Assembly: GCA_022496805.1 (NCBI GenBank)
Contig: CM040085.1
Coordinates: 21,853,811 to 21,917,810 of the forward strand
Direction of reading: 5' to 3'
Length of the DNA stretch: 64,000 bases
Source of the DNA: Pohlia nutans
Taxonomy: Eukaryota; Streptophyta; Bryopsida; Bryales; Mniaceae
Numbering within the stretch: position 1 is the first letter of the stretch; every line of letters starts with the position of its first letter. This document shows positions 30,990 through 42,935 of this stretch, piece by piece. The translations under genes and the position numbers were made by a program. The notes under the pieces were generated by a model, which made no database searches, was not told where the DNA came from, and saw only the letters and a program-made list of their open reading frames with translations.

Positions 30990-31572
30990 TTAACCCCTAA
31001 CTTTCCTTAAAACCCAAAACGGGTTTTTGCGATTTCGGGCAGCTTAGATGAAGGGGTTAAAAGTAATATTTTTGCCTAAGATTTTTACTGGGTGCTCCCT
31101 ATTCCGCTAGGTGCATGTGGTAAAATTTGCAGAGCCAAATTCCATTTTTAGAACCTTCATCTAGAAATTTTAGGTTTCAAGTCGGAAAAGGGCATTTCAA
31201 AATTAGGTTTTTTTGGATTTTTCTTTTGGGAATATGTTCATGACCAAATCACTACATAATTTCCAAAGTGACCCAAGTCAAAAAATTTACCAATTTTAAA
31301 AGGGCAGCCTCCAAAAATTTCAAAAACAATCTTTACAATGCCATAAAAAGTTTGGGATACAAACTTTGGATGTTATGATCTCTCAAATGGTAAACATCCA
31401 ACGGTCAATATTTGGAACAATAACTAAAAATAGTCTTAGGTACAAGATCTTGCGGTTGGAAGTTTAAAAAATGGAAAAAATTGGTTCACACCTCTGGGAG
31501 TGCATAGAGGTAGAAAACCGCAGTTTTGAGGTTTCAAGCTCCCAAAAAACACCAAGGAAATTTAGGGGTTAA
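30990..31572. mobile_element. TTAA-flanked non-autonomous element
   Basis: TTAA-CCCCTAACTTTCCTT and AAGGAAATTTAGGGG-TTAA. The interior is the reverse of 24044-24635, including CAACGGTCAATATTTGG. No ORF. Confidence 0.65.
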
Positions 31573-32076
31573 AGTGAATCTAGTAATGACTATTAGACTG
31601 ACTAAATTAAAATCTCTCACTTCAACAATCTAAATCTCTAATGTCCCTAGAATCTTCAGGATATCAAGGATATCAACTAGAAGAATAAAATACAAACAGA
31701 GTCCATACAACATTTGTCAAATTGAATCCCAATCAAACAAACTCCCATACAATAATTGACTTACATAAGGCCGGAGACAAGAAGCTAATAACTGGATCCC
31801 AACATACACCGCAATTACTAGTATGTCTGATAATTTTGTAATGTACATGCTTGGACCTGCAGGATTAATATTGACATTCAATTCAAGAATACCCGTTGAA
31901 ACAACCAAACAATCAATCAGAAGCGTGCATGAGAAATAGCACCAACACCTTCATGATTGCTTAAAGACCTTAAATTCACAAATTTACAAGTAAAAGCAAC
32001 AGTCGACCTTGCAGCCAACTGACAGAGCATGATAACTAAAGAAAACCAGAAAAGGATTGTAAGTTCCAACACATGG

Positions 32077-32163
32077 TTAACTTGAAGGAGCTGGTGGCAC
32101 CGGTTCTTTAGGATGCTTAGAACCAAAGTGATCCACGAGCTGTTTGTGGTTCGCTATTGGTGC
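32077..32163 (-). CDS. ZNF706-like small zinc-finger protein, last exon
   Basis: 28 codons plus stop: APIANHKQLVDHFGSKHPKE and then a Pro-rich end. The HFGSKHPKE motif, with the Cys pair supplied by the upstream exon (CTVCK), is the single C2H2 finger of the eukaryotic ZNF706 family (C-x2-C...H-x4-H followed by PKxPxPP). The exon follows a good acceptor, TGTGATATGCAG|, and joins the 33192 exon in phase 0. Family proteins are small (about 70-80 residues), basic and probably nuclear; their role is poorly defined. Confidence 0.7.
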   Translation of the reverse strand, partial: APIANHKQLVDHFGSKHPKEPVPPAPSS

Positions 32164-32393
32164 CTGCATATCACAGCACAATTGCACACAGTCAGTTAAA
32201 CAGGACAAAGCCCAAATATCGAGCAGGTAAGTTTTAGGGTTCCCGAAAAGTACATATACCAAACACAAGATTTTATATTCTCTGGAAATTAATGCTTTAA
32301 CCTCAAAACACTATTTGAATATCCATTAAAGATTGGTGTTGTTAGCCTTTGAATTCAAATCTTTGTGGCTTTTGAACTTAACTCTACTAAGTT

Positions 32394-32446
<53 letters not shown>

Positions 32447-33191
32447 AAGAACTCCGGTCTGAAAGACCGGCGTGAATGTAGCGTCTGTTCACTCTTCTTT
32501 ATACACTTACACTCCACACTGATTCTCAGCAAGTATATTTTTTCGAATTCTAAAACGCTGAACAAATAATGTTGGAAGTGTAACAGTAATATTCAAGCTC
32601 ACATTTGGTGTTAAGGTTTGTAACACATACTTTCATATTTGTACTTATTCTTGTCAGTGTAGCAGTGATTTAAGTGTAACTTGCTTGAAAAATTCCCACA
32701 TACAAAATTCTCCACGAACAGAATTCCAACACTAAAAGCACTCAACCGATGATGTATTATTATACAAATTGCTATCGAATCTGTTTCATTTATCAAATAA
32801 AACAAGCTATCAACTATCAGTTCACGAAACCCTAATCCGAATCATTACTTCTTCGTCTCAAATAAGAAACCGATCATCGTACCTCAACAAGAGCACAACG
32901 TTATCATCCTCTGGTTGACTGACGATCTGCGCTTAATTTACAAACATGATTGATCCACGCATGATTTACAGACACGATAGCAGATAAATCCATACTACAA
33001 AAAGAGGTGTAAATCCGTCAATATAAAAAACAATAAATTCTACCGACAGATTACACAATCAATAAACACTTAACATCAAAAGTTTCAATCACGACAAAGC
33101 TCCAAAACCCTAAAATTAAGAGAAATCTCACATCCACGAAAATAAGTAATTGATGAATAAATGCAGTGACCAAGGGAGTCGAGGAATTGAC
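32164..33191 (-). other. Intron of the ZNF706-like gene
   Basis: About 1.03 kb between AAG|GTCAAT and ATGCAG|. It holds a (TA)n run (about 32395-32439) and a hairpin module (32449-32492). There may be extra small exons that I cannot see. Confidence 0.5.
32449..32492. repeat. Hairpin module, copy 1
   Basis: After TATATAAA comes GAACTCCGGTC-TGAAA-GACCGG, a perfect 6-bp stem, then CGTGAATGTAGCGTCTGTTC. A related module lies at 39936-39972. Confidence 0.55.
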
Positions 33192-33310
33192 CTTGCAAAC
33201 GGTGCAGAAGAATTCTACTTTAGGGTTTTCGTGCTGCCTTGCGCGTGCTGCCCGGGTTGCCCGGCGTAAATTTTTCGTGCTGCCCGAAACCGTCCCCCAG
33301 AGCTCCCATA
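33192..33310 (-). CDS. ZNF706-like protein, upstream exon (5' end uncertain)
   Basis: Reads ...AARARQHENPKVEFFCTVCK and ends at AAG|GTCAAT. CTVC supplies the two zinc-binding Cys residues. The N-terminal part is basic as in the family, but no in-frame ATG is present, so a further 5' exon or a diverged start is needed. Boundaries on the 5' side are a guess. Confidence 0.5.
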
Positions 33311-33966
33311 ACAAGTCAAGTAACGTATTTTGAATGATGAACTACTTGAGAAGTAAATTTCATACCACTCAAGTTTGTTAGTTTTATACATCTTTAAAGC
33401 ATACCAAGAGCTTTCCAGTGATATCATGCACAATCAATTACGATACGGTCACATTACCATATGAGTGACAATTATTGCAAAAATTATAGCTAGTATTCAT
33501 CAGGAATTTTGGACCCCACTGATTCTGCACGATTTCAGTGCGTTTATCGTTAAACATTGATTCCGCACGTCATACGTGTATTTAGAAGTGTCGTTATGAT
33601 ACGGAAGTGACATACATTACTAGGATGTTAATGTAGTGTCTTTTCAATGATTATGAAAAAAACGTTGTTTCTGCACAGAAGTTGTGCATTACGGAATCCG
33701 TGCGTTAATTGTGTATCTACATTACAAGACTAATAAGACACGGATAATATGCAATTGCTTTGAATGCGGATCTAGTATTGTATACGTGTCATATCAATGC
33801 TTTTCATTACATTCGTACGATTTCAGTATTAATCATAATGCAAATTATTTCATACGACATCCGTGTACAATATTTTAATATTATTTTTGAAATCTTTTGG
33901 AATCTTTTGAAATATTTTATATTATTTTGGAATATTTTGGAATGTTTCAGGAATCTTCTTTATTCC

Positions 33967-35310
33967 TTAAGCCGGCCAAATGTCGAAAAACAACATTTTG
34001 GATGAATGGCAGAAACTGTGGAGAGCCATAACTTCTTCATCCAGACTTCGTTTTGGACGAAATCACTTGGGTTGGGTCCTAAATCAAGTCTAGTTTGTGT
34101 GGTAAAAACAACAGACCCATAAAATGAAGTATGAATTAATGGCATGCATTTTAGTGAAGGCAACTCTTGTTTTGGGTTTTCAAACTTTACGCATGCATGA
34201 GCAAAATAATGAGCCCTCTAAGAGCCCTTTAATATTTGACATTCATGATTGTTAAAATATATGAAGCCTAGTAGAGGTACGTGTGTGAAATGTCTCTACT
34301 ACTCTACCTTGTATGACTTTCTTGTTGAACAAGTACTAAATGCCACACAAGGCATGTAAACTTGTACATGCACAACCCACGGCCAGTGGAGGTTGAACAT
34401 GCCAATGTGATCCATCATTGCACTTAAAGCTTTGGATGAGGGAAAGTAGGATGTCAAGCATTACTTTTCCATATTTCATTTGAAGTACAAATTAAAACCT
34501 TAACTGAGATTCTTTGAAAGGGATTGCATAGGGGGCTCTTATGGGGTTCATTATTTTGCTTATGTTTACCATTGCAAGCCAATTATGTGAAATCAAAAAT
34601 ACTTGTACATATATTTTTTTTGCATAATCATCATCTTATAATGAATTCCAACAACTTTCTAGTTGAAAGATTTTTTTATTCAAATGATTCTAGTATTGGA
34701 TTTGCTACGATGTTTCTACAATGAAAAAAATGACAAAATGGATGATTTTTGAGGAGCTAGATCTCCTTCATCCACCGTTGGATTTCAACTTTGTTTGTTG
34801 CATTGGATTCCAATTTAAATTCTAGTTTTTGTTGTAGAAGCCTTAAATCCATCCAAGGTGTGAGGACATTATGACATTCATTTTTGTGCAAGGGGCCTAG
34901 ATTTAGACATTTTTTCCTTTGAAAAATTTAGGGCAGTTTTCACCATTGCAAGGCCAATATTTGCGCAAAGAAATTTTTTTCATGGTTTTTTTTTGTTCAA
35001 GGAGAATATTGAGATGATGGTAAACAATTTTCTAGTTAGTGAGTTCTTCATTGCAATAAGTCTAATGGTAGTATTTTCACTTCAAAGTAAAAATGATGAA
35101 ATTTTGTGATCATTTTTGAGTATTAATACGACATGATCTCACAATCTATGAGGCCTCATGACTCAAAATTTGACCCACATGATGTTCAATATGTCTACTA
35201 CAAGATTGTACGTTAGAGATTTGAATAACTCACCTTTGTTTCCATCTATGACAGTTTTTTTGAGAATGTGTTTATTTTACTACAAATGAGCCAAATCATT
35301 TAGGGGTTAA
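33967..35310. mobile_element. TTAA-family element (long subfamily)
   Basis: From TTAAGCCGGCCAAATGTCG to AATCATTTAGGGG-TTAA; an inverted relative of 29472-30355. Short ORFs inside are chance. Confidence 0.55.
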
Positions 35311-35829
35311 ACTATACATACAGTTTAATTTTCCAAAACATCTTTAGATCTACATTTATAGAGTTCAGAAGCAATACACATTAAAATTTCAAAGAAATAG
35401 CATTTTATATTTTTAGATTTCAAATTTGGTATTATTGGTTATCATTGTACTTTTCATCATAGGAGCAAAAAACATTGTATAGAAAATGACACCATTACTT
35501 TTGTAAAATAGCAAAATTTGTAACACAAGACAATGTAGAGGTGTTGTTTTCTTGAAAGTTTTCACTAAGCAAAGTTTAATTTGGATTGGCATGATTCAAA
35601 TTGGATTTGGAAGCATATTTGATTTCCTATCGAAAAGAAATTATAGTTTAATTTAATTTAAAGTTTTTTAGTCTTGGGCACCTCATAAAAGGGGGCATCG
35701 ATCAAAACATGATTTCTCAAAGCATTTGCGAGTTAAATCGGGTTTAAAAACAGATTTTCTTTGAACTCAATTTGAGCAACTTTCAAAAATAAAATTGCAT
35801 AAGCTTTTAATTGCTTGCCACAACATTCA

Positions 35830-36575
35830 AACCATTGAATTTTTTTCTAGGTATAGAAAAAGCTTGTATAGTGGAGTGCAAACAAAATTTGGAATAAAAA
35901 GATTTTTTTACAATGCTTTTTAACATCTAACATCTACTGAAGATAAAAAATAGCACAAAGCCTTTAAGGTTTTGGGATAACAAAAACAAAACTAAAAAAA
36001 AAATGAAATTTTTTCTAGATATAGAAAAATACTTGCATAATCTACTATTGCAAAAAAAGAAATGGAATTTATTTTTACATCGCAAAAAAACATTGCTTAA
36101 AAAGATAATAGCTCACAACCACCACGATTTTGGCAAAAAATAAATAAATTCAAAACATTACGAAAAAATCCTAAATATGAAAAAGTCTTGCATAATCTAG
36201 TGCAAAAAAAAAATTTGGAAAAAAAATAAATTTCACATAGTTAAAAACATTCAAAGTCCACTAGGAAAATGAAAACAGCTCACAGCCATCACGATTTTGG
36301 CCAATTTTTTTTTTTTCAAAATATTCTAAAAAAATCCTAGATATAGAAAAAGTCCTGCATAATCTAGTGCAAAAAAAATTTTGAGAACTTTTTTTTTTCA
36401 CATAGTTAAAAACATTCAAAGTCCGTTGGGAAAATAAAAATAGCTCACAGCCATGGCCATTTTGGCCAAAAGAAAAAAAAATCAAAAAATTCTGAAAAAA
36501 AATCCTAGATATATAAAAAGTCCTGCATAATCTAGTGCAAAAAAAGCTTTTGGAAAAAAAGTTTTTTTGCAAGCT
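35830..36575. repeat. Tandem satellite, ~150-170 bp unit, about five copies
   Basis: The marker word CATAATCTAGTGCAAAAA recurs at ~36191, 36359 and 36529, with weaker copies at ~36038 and ~35871. Other shared words are AGCTCACAGCCAT and TCCTAGATATAGAAAAAGT. Similarity is highest between the right-hand units. Confidence 0.65.
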
Positions 36576-36883
36576 CAAATCAGCTCGCATCAACACAAGC
36601 TTGGAAAGTTGTATTCAAGTACATGACAAGTCCTCATTTTGACGTGGATAATACAAAAATCAAATTGGTACCAATGTATGAAACAAACAAACCATTGAGC
36701 ATAGTTATCAAAGCAAAGTGAATATGATACACGAGACAACATAGATAGCAATATCAGCCTCTGGAAATTTTGAAGTACAAATAAAACAAATAGATAAAAA
36801 TCTACGTCACTAACGTCACGCAACTCCCATATTGATATAAAATTCCAAACTGATTGAATGATAAAATGTCAAACTCTACCTAC

Positions 36884-37082
36884 CTGTTGCTGCAAAAGAG
36901 ATGAACGCAATTCACCCTCAATTGCCATCTTCTGAAAATATGAAGTAATTGAATAGATCAAAGTCTGACCATCTTTTTTCTTCCATGTAAAGTTTGACCT
37001 GCAAAATTGCCAAGTGCCACTGCTTTTTGGATCAACATACAAAGATGTCAGTTCTATCTCCAAGAATTGTCCTGGAAGTGAC
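36884..37082 (-). CDS. Candidate exon of an unrecognised gene
   Basis: Open between TTTCTAG| and CAACAG|GTAGGT (one base plus 66 codons): SLPGQFLEIELTSLYVDPKS..., ending in Gln. The composition is protein-like and both splice sites are good. A further open stretch upstream (to ~37254, GKSMDPNLSVSLEVLIRKLE) may belong to the same gene, but I could not define the junction. Confidence 0.35.
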
Positions 37083-37990
37083 CTAGAAAGGTGAATAAAC
37101 CACAATTTGAGAATTGGAATGGGAACCGGAACCAACTTTCTCCAAGTACCACAAATTTTAATACACAATTATTCCCACAGCAAGGAGAAAGCTCCAGTTT
37201 CCTTATGAGCACTTCAAGGCTAACGCTCAGGTTTGGGTCCATTGATTTGCCCACACTGATTGAAGAATTTACTTATTGTGATTCTTGCAGCATCTCCATT
37301 TTCATGGATTGAGGCTCTCCCCAATTCTTGACATTCCAACCATAGTCACTTTCATAATGAGCGTTGGTAACTCCTTCGTTGGAACTCATCAAATTATCAA
37401 TTAGCTTACCGATAAGATTTACTCATGAGTAGAGCCTTGTTAAGTGGACTAGACGGATTACGTCAGGCGAAGGCTCTTGTTCAACATTGACTGACAGAAA
37501 CGAGGCTGGAACATGAGGAGCCAGATTCACGATGCAAGTCGTCTAATCCAATTCAAATCGGAATAATATAAAAAGAGAGGGAGCTCACAAAAACCAGAAG
37601 AGACCACCTTAACACAAAAGAAACAAAAATATTCAGTACCTTGTAACCATCCTTTAAAAAAAACAATAAATAATAATAAATAAATAAATAATTCGCACAG
37701 TTCATGATCTCGGAAACCAATATATTGATGAAAAACTAATAAGTAGACCTATTTTTGGCCTCCAAAAGCGACCAAGGAAGGGGTCTTGTTCAACGGAGAT
37801 GTTGAAGTTTCCAACACCACGAAAGCTGAAGAATGGCAAGATAAGGAAATAGGCTTAATCAACTGTGTACAGATTAATTTCCGGAACTTGGATGATTGTA
37901 ACCGGATGACCTTAAAAACAAAACCCACTCGTTTCTTCCGCTACTCTCATTGCCAGCCCCAAGTATGGTTGCTCACAAGTCATTACTCAC

Positions 37991-38113
37991 CTGCATTGAT
38001 ATCCACCATCAAACAATCCCTCAAATCAGGACAAACGGCATGCTCCAACAAGGCATGGAAAACAACACCCACCTTACCACTTCCAAAATTCTTCAACCTT
38101 GAGCACTCGTGTG
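37991..38113 (-). CDS. Candidate leucine-rich-repeat exon
   Basis: Ends at GCAG|GTGAGT. Reads ...SGKVGVVFHALLEHAVCPDL and then RDCLMVDINAG, which fits one ribonuclease-inhibitor-type LRR (xxALxxxxCPxLxxLxxxxN). Neighbouring repeats were not found with certainty, so this may be a fragment. Confidence 0.3.
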
Positions 38114-38259
38114 CTCAAGCTATGGCCACATTGAAGCTGGGTATGAACACTTATCGGTAAAATACCCTAGGAGAAAAAGTAACACCACACTAGTACAACT
38201 TAGAAGCACATAAGTATCAATAAAAAGAAGTCAGGTTTGTTACAAAGCGATTGCCTCAG

Positions 38260-38340
38260 TCAGGCACCACCGTAGTTGTCAATGAGGAAGATGTCCCGAA
38301 TCTCGAGCATGTAGAATACGAACTGATGCAGTGATGCCCC
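38260..38340 (-). CDS. Candidate terminal exon
   Basis: After GAGCAG| it reads GASLHQFVFYMLEIRDIFLI and seven more codons to a TGA at 38262-38260. An open stretch just upstream on the same strand (38348-38470, FRFSYKNQGFQHLEFEKG) may be the preceding exon. Unrecognised. Confidence 0.3.
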   Translation of the reverse strand, partial: GASLHQFVFYMLEIRDIFLIDNYGGA

Positions 38341-38572
38341 CTGCTCATTAGAAATGTATATTATCAAAACCAAGTTGCGTAATCTGAATTGTCACTGAGC
38401 TTCCTTTTTCAAACTCGAGATGTTGAAAACCCTGATTCTTATAAGAAAACCTAAACACTACCTCTTTCCGACCCACCAAAAAAATCACAAGTTGATACTT
38501 GATCGTAAGAAGCAACATACAGGAAAGTAACGATAAGCTCAACAATAAGAAACTAACGAGTAGAGCTCCCAA

Positions 38573-39769
38573 GCTCCCAAACTACGCTATCTCAACTTGG
38601 TGAACCAGACACAGAAACACTACTGCGAACACTGGTCAATCGTCCACGCTACTTCTCAAGCAAGTTGTGTAACTTCTGAAACCAAAAGAGTCTCAAAGAG
38701 AAGAACTTGCTAGAAGAGACCAAACCTGCCTCTTTCACCTTTGCACGCAAGGCAGGTCAATCACTCCTCACTCAACTTCGCAAGCGCACAATGCAAAAGT
38801 GGAAGTGAGGTGCAAAGAGGTTTGAGGAAGTAAGGAGTTGAAGTTCTACATAATGGCAACAGTTGTTTGGCAACTACCCTTCTGACAACAATCTCTTGTT
38901 CAGTGGATTTTAGGTATCCTAGACATGTCATCATATCTTGGCAGTGTATCTTTTCAATAAATTGCATGCATGTACTCATGGTTTCATATTAGAATGGAAT
39001 ACAATGCTTCTCACCCTCCCGCCTTTTCTTTCATTTTGAAAAGTTAGAGTTGTGTTACATTGGATCCAACATGGTTGGTCAATACTTTCAATCAAACGGA
39101 TTTGAATTGATATCTCCATTCTACCTACTTTGATTCTCCATTCTAGAATCAAATCACAAATGTGGTCCATATCTTTTGTCTAAGATTATATTTGATTTTT
39201 TCTCACACTCATTGGTATACATTTCATTTTTTTATTTCTAATATCAAATCACAATTCTTAAATAAATGATCCATCTCTTTGGTCCAATATATTACTGTAC
39301 TTGTAGAGCAAGGCCGACACCACATTGGTGTCAAATAAGTAATTGAAGCTCAAAAAGTCAATTTTGTCACTTACCAAAAATAGGAATATTCTCTCATATT
39401 CTCTTTTTTGCCATACAAAATAGAATAATTTTTAATAAAAATCTAAAACTCTCAAATATTGGTAAATATCTCTAGAATTATTTTCGTCAACCGTGGCCTC
39501 TGATATTTGATCACCTTTGACAGTGATTAGTTTGCATTAACTTCACCAATTGCTTTTATACTTCTCTTAATATTATAATTAGTAAAAGAAAAATAAAAAA
39601 TAGGTGCAATTAATTTAGCAATGATTATAATGATCTAATATATTCATGCTTGAGTTTGAATTACATGAAATAGGAAAAATAATAATTTAAAAAATAATTA
39701 CCATCTATACCACAATAGAATATGATTTCATCGTAGTGGTCAGATGTGTGATAGTAAATAGGTAGGAGG
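38573..39769. other. No gene recognised
   Basis: AT-rich; no long ORF, splice-bounded exon or terminal repeat that I could support. Confidence 0.35.
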
Positions 39770-39845
39770 GGGTGACATTACAGAATGAAGAGGGGTGACA
39801 TTACAGAATGAAGAGGGGGTGACATTACAGAATGAAGAGGGGGTG
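39770..39845. repeat. Short tandem repeat (~25 bp)
   Basis: GGTGACATTACAGAATGAAG with AGGG repeats three times with small length differences; looser GTGACATTAT words continue to 39905. Confidence 0.7.
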
Positions 39846-39935
39846 GTAAAACAAAGGGAGAAGGGTGAAATTATAAAGGCCGGAGAGGTGACATTATAGA
39901 GGTCAAAGAGGTGACATAACACATGTCATATATAA

Positions 39936-39972
39936 GAACTCCGGACCCGCCGGCGTGAATAAAGTGTCTGTT
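39936..39972. repeat. Hairpin module, copy 2, between direct repeats
   Basis: TATATAA-GAACTCCGG-ACCCG-CCGGCGTGAATAAAGTGTCTGTTC resembles 32449-32492. It lies between two copies of CATAACACATGTCA (about 39916-39929 and 39998-40011), which look like a target-site duplication around a ~65-bp insert. Confidence 0.45.
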
Positions 39973-40795
39973 CGTAATGTGAATGACTCAATGTCCATAA
40001 CACATGTCACATATAGAGGGTTGACATTGCAAAGGTTGGAAGGGTGATGATAGAGAAATTGGATGTTTCCGCAAATCACAGGTATATTCTACTCATGTCA
40101 AGAAAGAAGAAAATATTAGGAACTAAAAAAAAATATGTCAATGTTGGTTTACAAGTTATATACCGTAAAGCAAACAAACAATATCATATCAATGATCACA
40201 ACCAAATAAGCTACACATGCATTTACAATATTAAACTCATTATTTGAAGACTCTTGGTATTCTCATACTTATACCTACATTTAAGGAATGAACTTAGGTC
40301 TCTTCTTCAAGTAATAGGTTTATACAAAGGGTCACATGTGTATCTTATTGTTTGTAGCATCGACTTGAGTCCCTCATTTGTAACAAGCAATGATGCAAAA
40401 ACTTAATGCCATAATATTTGAGTTACATGGCTTTTATGTAAGAATTGTAATTATGATAATTGAACAATAATGATATGAAATCCATCAACTTACTCATACA
40501 ATAAAATTAAAAAAGAAAAAGCATACATTTAGTTGTACAAAATTCTAACATATCACTTGTTGGATAAGACCCAAAAGTTTATTGTACATAGTTATAACGT
40601 TCTCATATACTTCTAAGGCCTTGTTTGCACTTGGCCTTTGCAAAGAGGGTGGATAAAAATTTAACAACTCCACAATTTGGGAAGTATAAAAATATGGCAA
40701 CGTCAAAGACTTTAGCTGATTGCATTTGCATTAGAGACTGTTTTGGTTCTTTTCAATTTGGGTGTCAGACTCAACACTTGCTTTTGTGTGCATAG

Positions 40796-40887
40796 GTGAG
40801 GATGAGAACAAGTCTGTGGAGGAAGGGCTCAAGAAGGCTCATCAGCCATTTTTAAGGAAGAACTCACTTTCTAGTGAAGCCAGTGTG
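40796..40887 (+). CDS. Unrecognised gene, exon 1 (of those visible)
   Basis: Between GTGCATAG| and GTGTG|GTAAGT; two bases plus 30 codons (EDENKSVEEGLKKAHQPFLR...). Hydrophilic and phosphosite-like. The upstream part of the gene is not identified. Confidence 0.5.
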
Positions 40888-41339
40888 GTAAGTGAATGAA
40901 TTCATATATTAATGTGTTGTTTCTGAATGGTTGACTGAACTCAAATCTATTGTGACATGGCTGAATGGATGGAACGCATTGCTGTGCTTCATGAACATTC
41001 TATGATGCATGTATTTGAGTTTTGGAGATTAGATATGAATAATGACTCTACATGCAATTGTTCGTGTGCTTTTCATTCAGTTTCACTTGTTTTGGTTCAT
41101 GCCACACTTTGAGTTGGGGATCCCACATCGAGTATTTCATGTTCTAAATTTGAAGATGATTTAATCTAACGTTTTGCTGTTTGAGTTCCGCAAATTTTCA
41201 TTAGGAAGCGTTCTTTGATGGCGTAGCATGCTCTTGACCATTCTCTTTTGCCTTTTATCGTTAGTATTCTCATTCTTGCAGCCATTGTAGTTACTACAGG
41301 TCTACCCTTTTGAATTAACATTGTTTTTCGTTAATGTAG

Positions 41340-41444
41340 CCCCTCGTCGACTTATCGGGAGATGTGGCAGAAGGTCGTCAGCCTCTTAGCTATGCCAAGG
41401 ACGCTACCATTACCACTCAGATCGACAAGGAGATCAATAAAAAG
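41340..41444 (+). CDS. Unrecognised gene, exon 2
   Basis: 35 codons, phase 0 at both ends (PLVDLSGDVAEGRQPLSYAK, then DATITTQIDKEINKK) between AATGTAG| and |GTAAAA. It is a diverged duplicate of the exon at 42110-42215, and the flanking introns are also related. Confidence 0.5.
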
Positions 41445-41638
41445 GTAAAATCTTTACTTTGTTTTCCAGAAAGTACATATTCAGTGTAGCAGGAATCCCA
41501 CATTTGATGAGTGAGTGAAATCTACTATGAATGTCGTTTTTCTTCATGGTTAATTGAACTCGAATCTACGTTGCACATTTTCTTTGCTATTAGTGACATC
41601 GCTTGATGAATAGAAGGCATTGTAGTGTTTCATGAACA

Positions 41639-41947
41639 TTAACCCCTCAAGGTCCAAGCCTTTTTCCCTTCCAATCTGTCATATAGTACCCTGGTCTTTT
41701 CAATGAATTCAATTGTAGGATCTTATAGGTATCATATATGGTTATTATATTAATAGCCTTCATTTCAATGAATCAGGGTTTGAAACAAATCCAATTTCAA
41801 GATCTTGAGCATCAAATAGTGTCAAACCTTTCGATCTTCCATAATATTTTCCAGTCCTTTAAAGTATGCAATAAGTTTCCATATTAAGTAATCTTGTGAA
41901 ATTGTATTGTAGTGTCTTTGAATGAACTCAATGGAGGTAGGGGTTAG
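41639..41947. mobile_element. Short TTAA-family element in the intron
   Basis: TTAA-CCCCTCAAGG on the left; GGAGGTAGGGG-TTAG on the right (TTAA with one change). It interrupts the duplicated intron after CATGAACA, a word also present uninterrupted at ~40991. Confidence 0.45.
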
Positions 41948-42109
41948 TAAGCGTACCTTGATTGCTTAGCATGCCCTCCACCATTCTGTTCTGTCTTTCT
42001 TTTGGTTTTTTTTTTCTTTTGTTTTTTTCTCTTTTTTTCGTCTTTGCAGTCATTGTGGCTAATACAGGTTTAGCCTCCTCCAAAGTAACATTGCTACCCG
42101 TTGTTGTAG

Positions 42110-42215
42110 CACCGACATCGTCCTATCGAATCACGATTTGGAGCTCCGTCAGCTTCTTTCCGATGCAAATAACGCTCAAATTACCAACCAGTTGGACAAG
42201 AAAATCAAACCAAAC
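42110..42215 (+). pseudogene. Duplicated exon with a phase-breaking extra base
   Basis: 106 nt between GTTGTAG| and CAAAC|GTAAGA. Read one base in, it gives TDIVLSNHDLELRQLLSDAN and NAQITNQLDKKIKPN, clearly homologous to exon 2, and leaves in phase 0. Entered from exon 2 in phase 0 it meets a stop. Exon 2 joined directly to exon 4 is in frame, so this copy is probably skipped or dead. Confidence 0.5.
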
Positions 42216-42313
42216 GTAAGATTTTATTGAAGGGATTGGAGGCAAGAGTTTTTCCGTATAAGTGTCTCATACCATTGCTTTGTATCTGATGTAAACTTTT
42301 TGCTGTGCTTCAG

Positions 42314-42754
42314 CTGGACGATCCTGCCCTCAGTGGCGGTCTTTCCAAGTCCAAGTACTCCTTTTCGACAATGTTGAGAGCCCTATGGATTATAATACTT
42401 GAAGAACCTAACCATTCGGACATCGACAATCGTGAGTGGCTCAAAAGGCATCATCTTTCAAAATTCAGGCAAGAAAGTGGAAGGAATTGGTTGAAGGAGA
42501 ATCGAGAACATCATATAGCTAAGGTGAGGCTCAACATCTTGGAGAAAGCGGCTGCGGCATTGCTAGGGAATGCAGGTCGATTGCTTGTTTCGCTGTATAA
42601 ATTATTTGTGCGAACAAACCATCAAGTTCATCCAACACTCGACCTCGACAAGGTGATTTTGAACAGTAAGGAGGGGACTTACACATCCGACGGTGAAGAT
42701 CTACGTGAAGTTGTTCAGTTCCTCGCAGGGGAGCTCAAGAAGCAAGCGTCGTAA
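42314..42754 (+). CDS. Unrecognised gene, last exon
   Basis: After GCTTCAG|, 146 codons to TAA 42752-42754 (LDDPALSGGLSKSKYSFSTM...). Largely helical, amphipathic and basic in the first half, ending EDLREVVQFLAGELKKQAS. No family recognised. In phase 0 with exon 2 (and with the usable frame of the duplicate exon). Confidence 0.55.
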   Translation: MDDPALSGGLSKSKYSFSTMLRALWIIILEEPNHSDIDNREWLKRHHLSKFRQESGRNWLKENREHHIAKVRLNILEKAAAALLGNAGRLLVSLYKLFVRTNHQVHPTLDLDKVILNSKEGTYTSDGEDLREVVQFLAGELKKQAS

Positions 42755-42935
42755 TGTCAATCCTTATTTCTGTTCCTCTGCTATGACCATCAGGTATGTG
42801 TGGAGTCCCTTGCCCGTGATCTAATACACTTTCCAACCCTTGGATAATGTAATTACTGCTGATCTATGTTTCTGGTACGGAAATTTAGCATGGTGTACGC
42901 GAACTCACTAAATTGTGTTGTCGAATTGGATGTAG

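Noticed and set aside
29472..35310. Foldback element with ~0.9-kb inverted arms around the ZNF706-like gene
   Set aside because: Each arm has its own TTAA-bounded inner end (30352-30355 and 33967-33970), so two independent insertions in opposite orientation explain it better.
37786..38160. 124-codon plus-strand ORF
   Set aside because: No splice or start support. The opposite strand shows donor/acceptor-bounded LRR-like coding in the same place.
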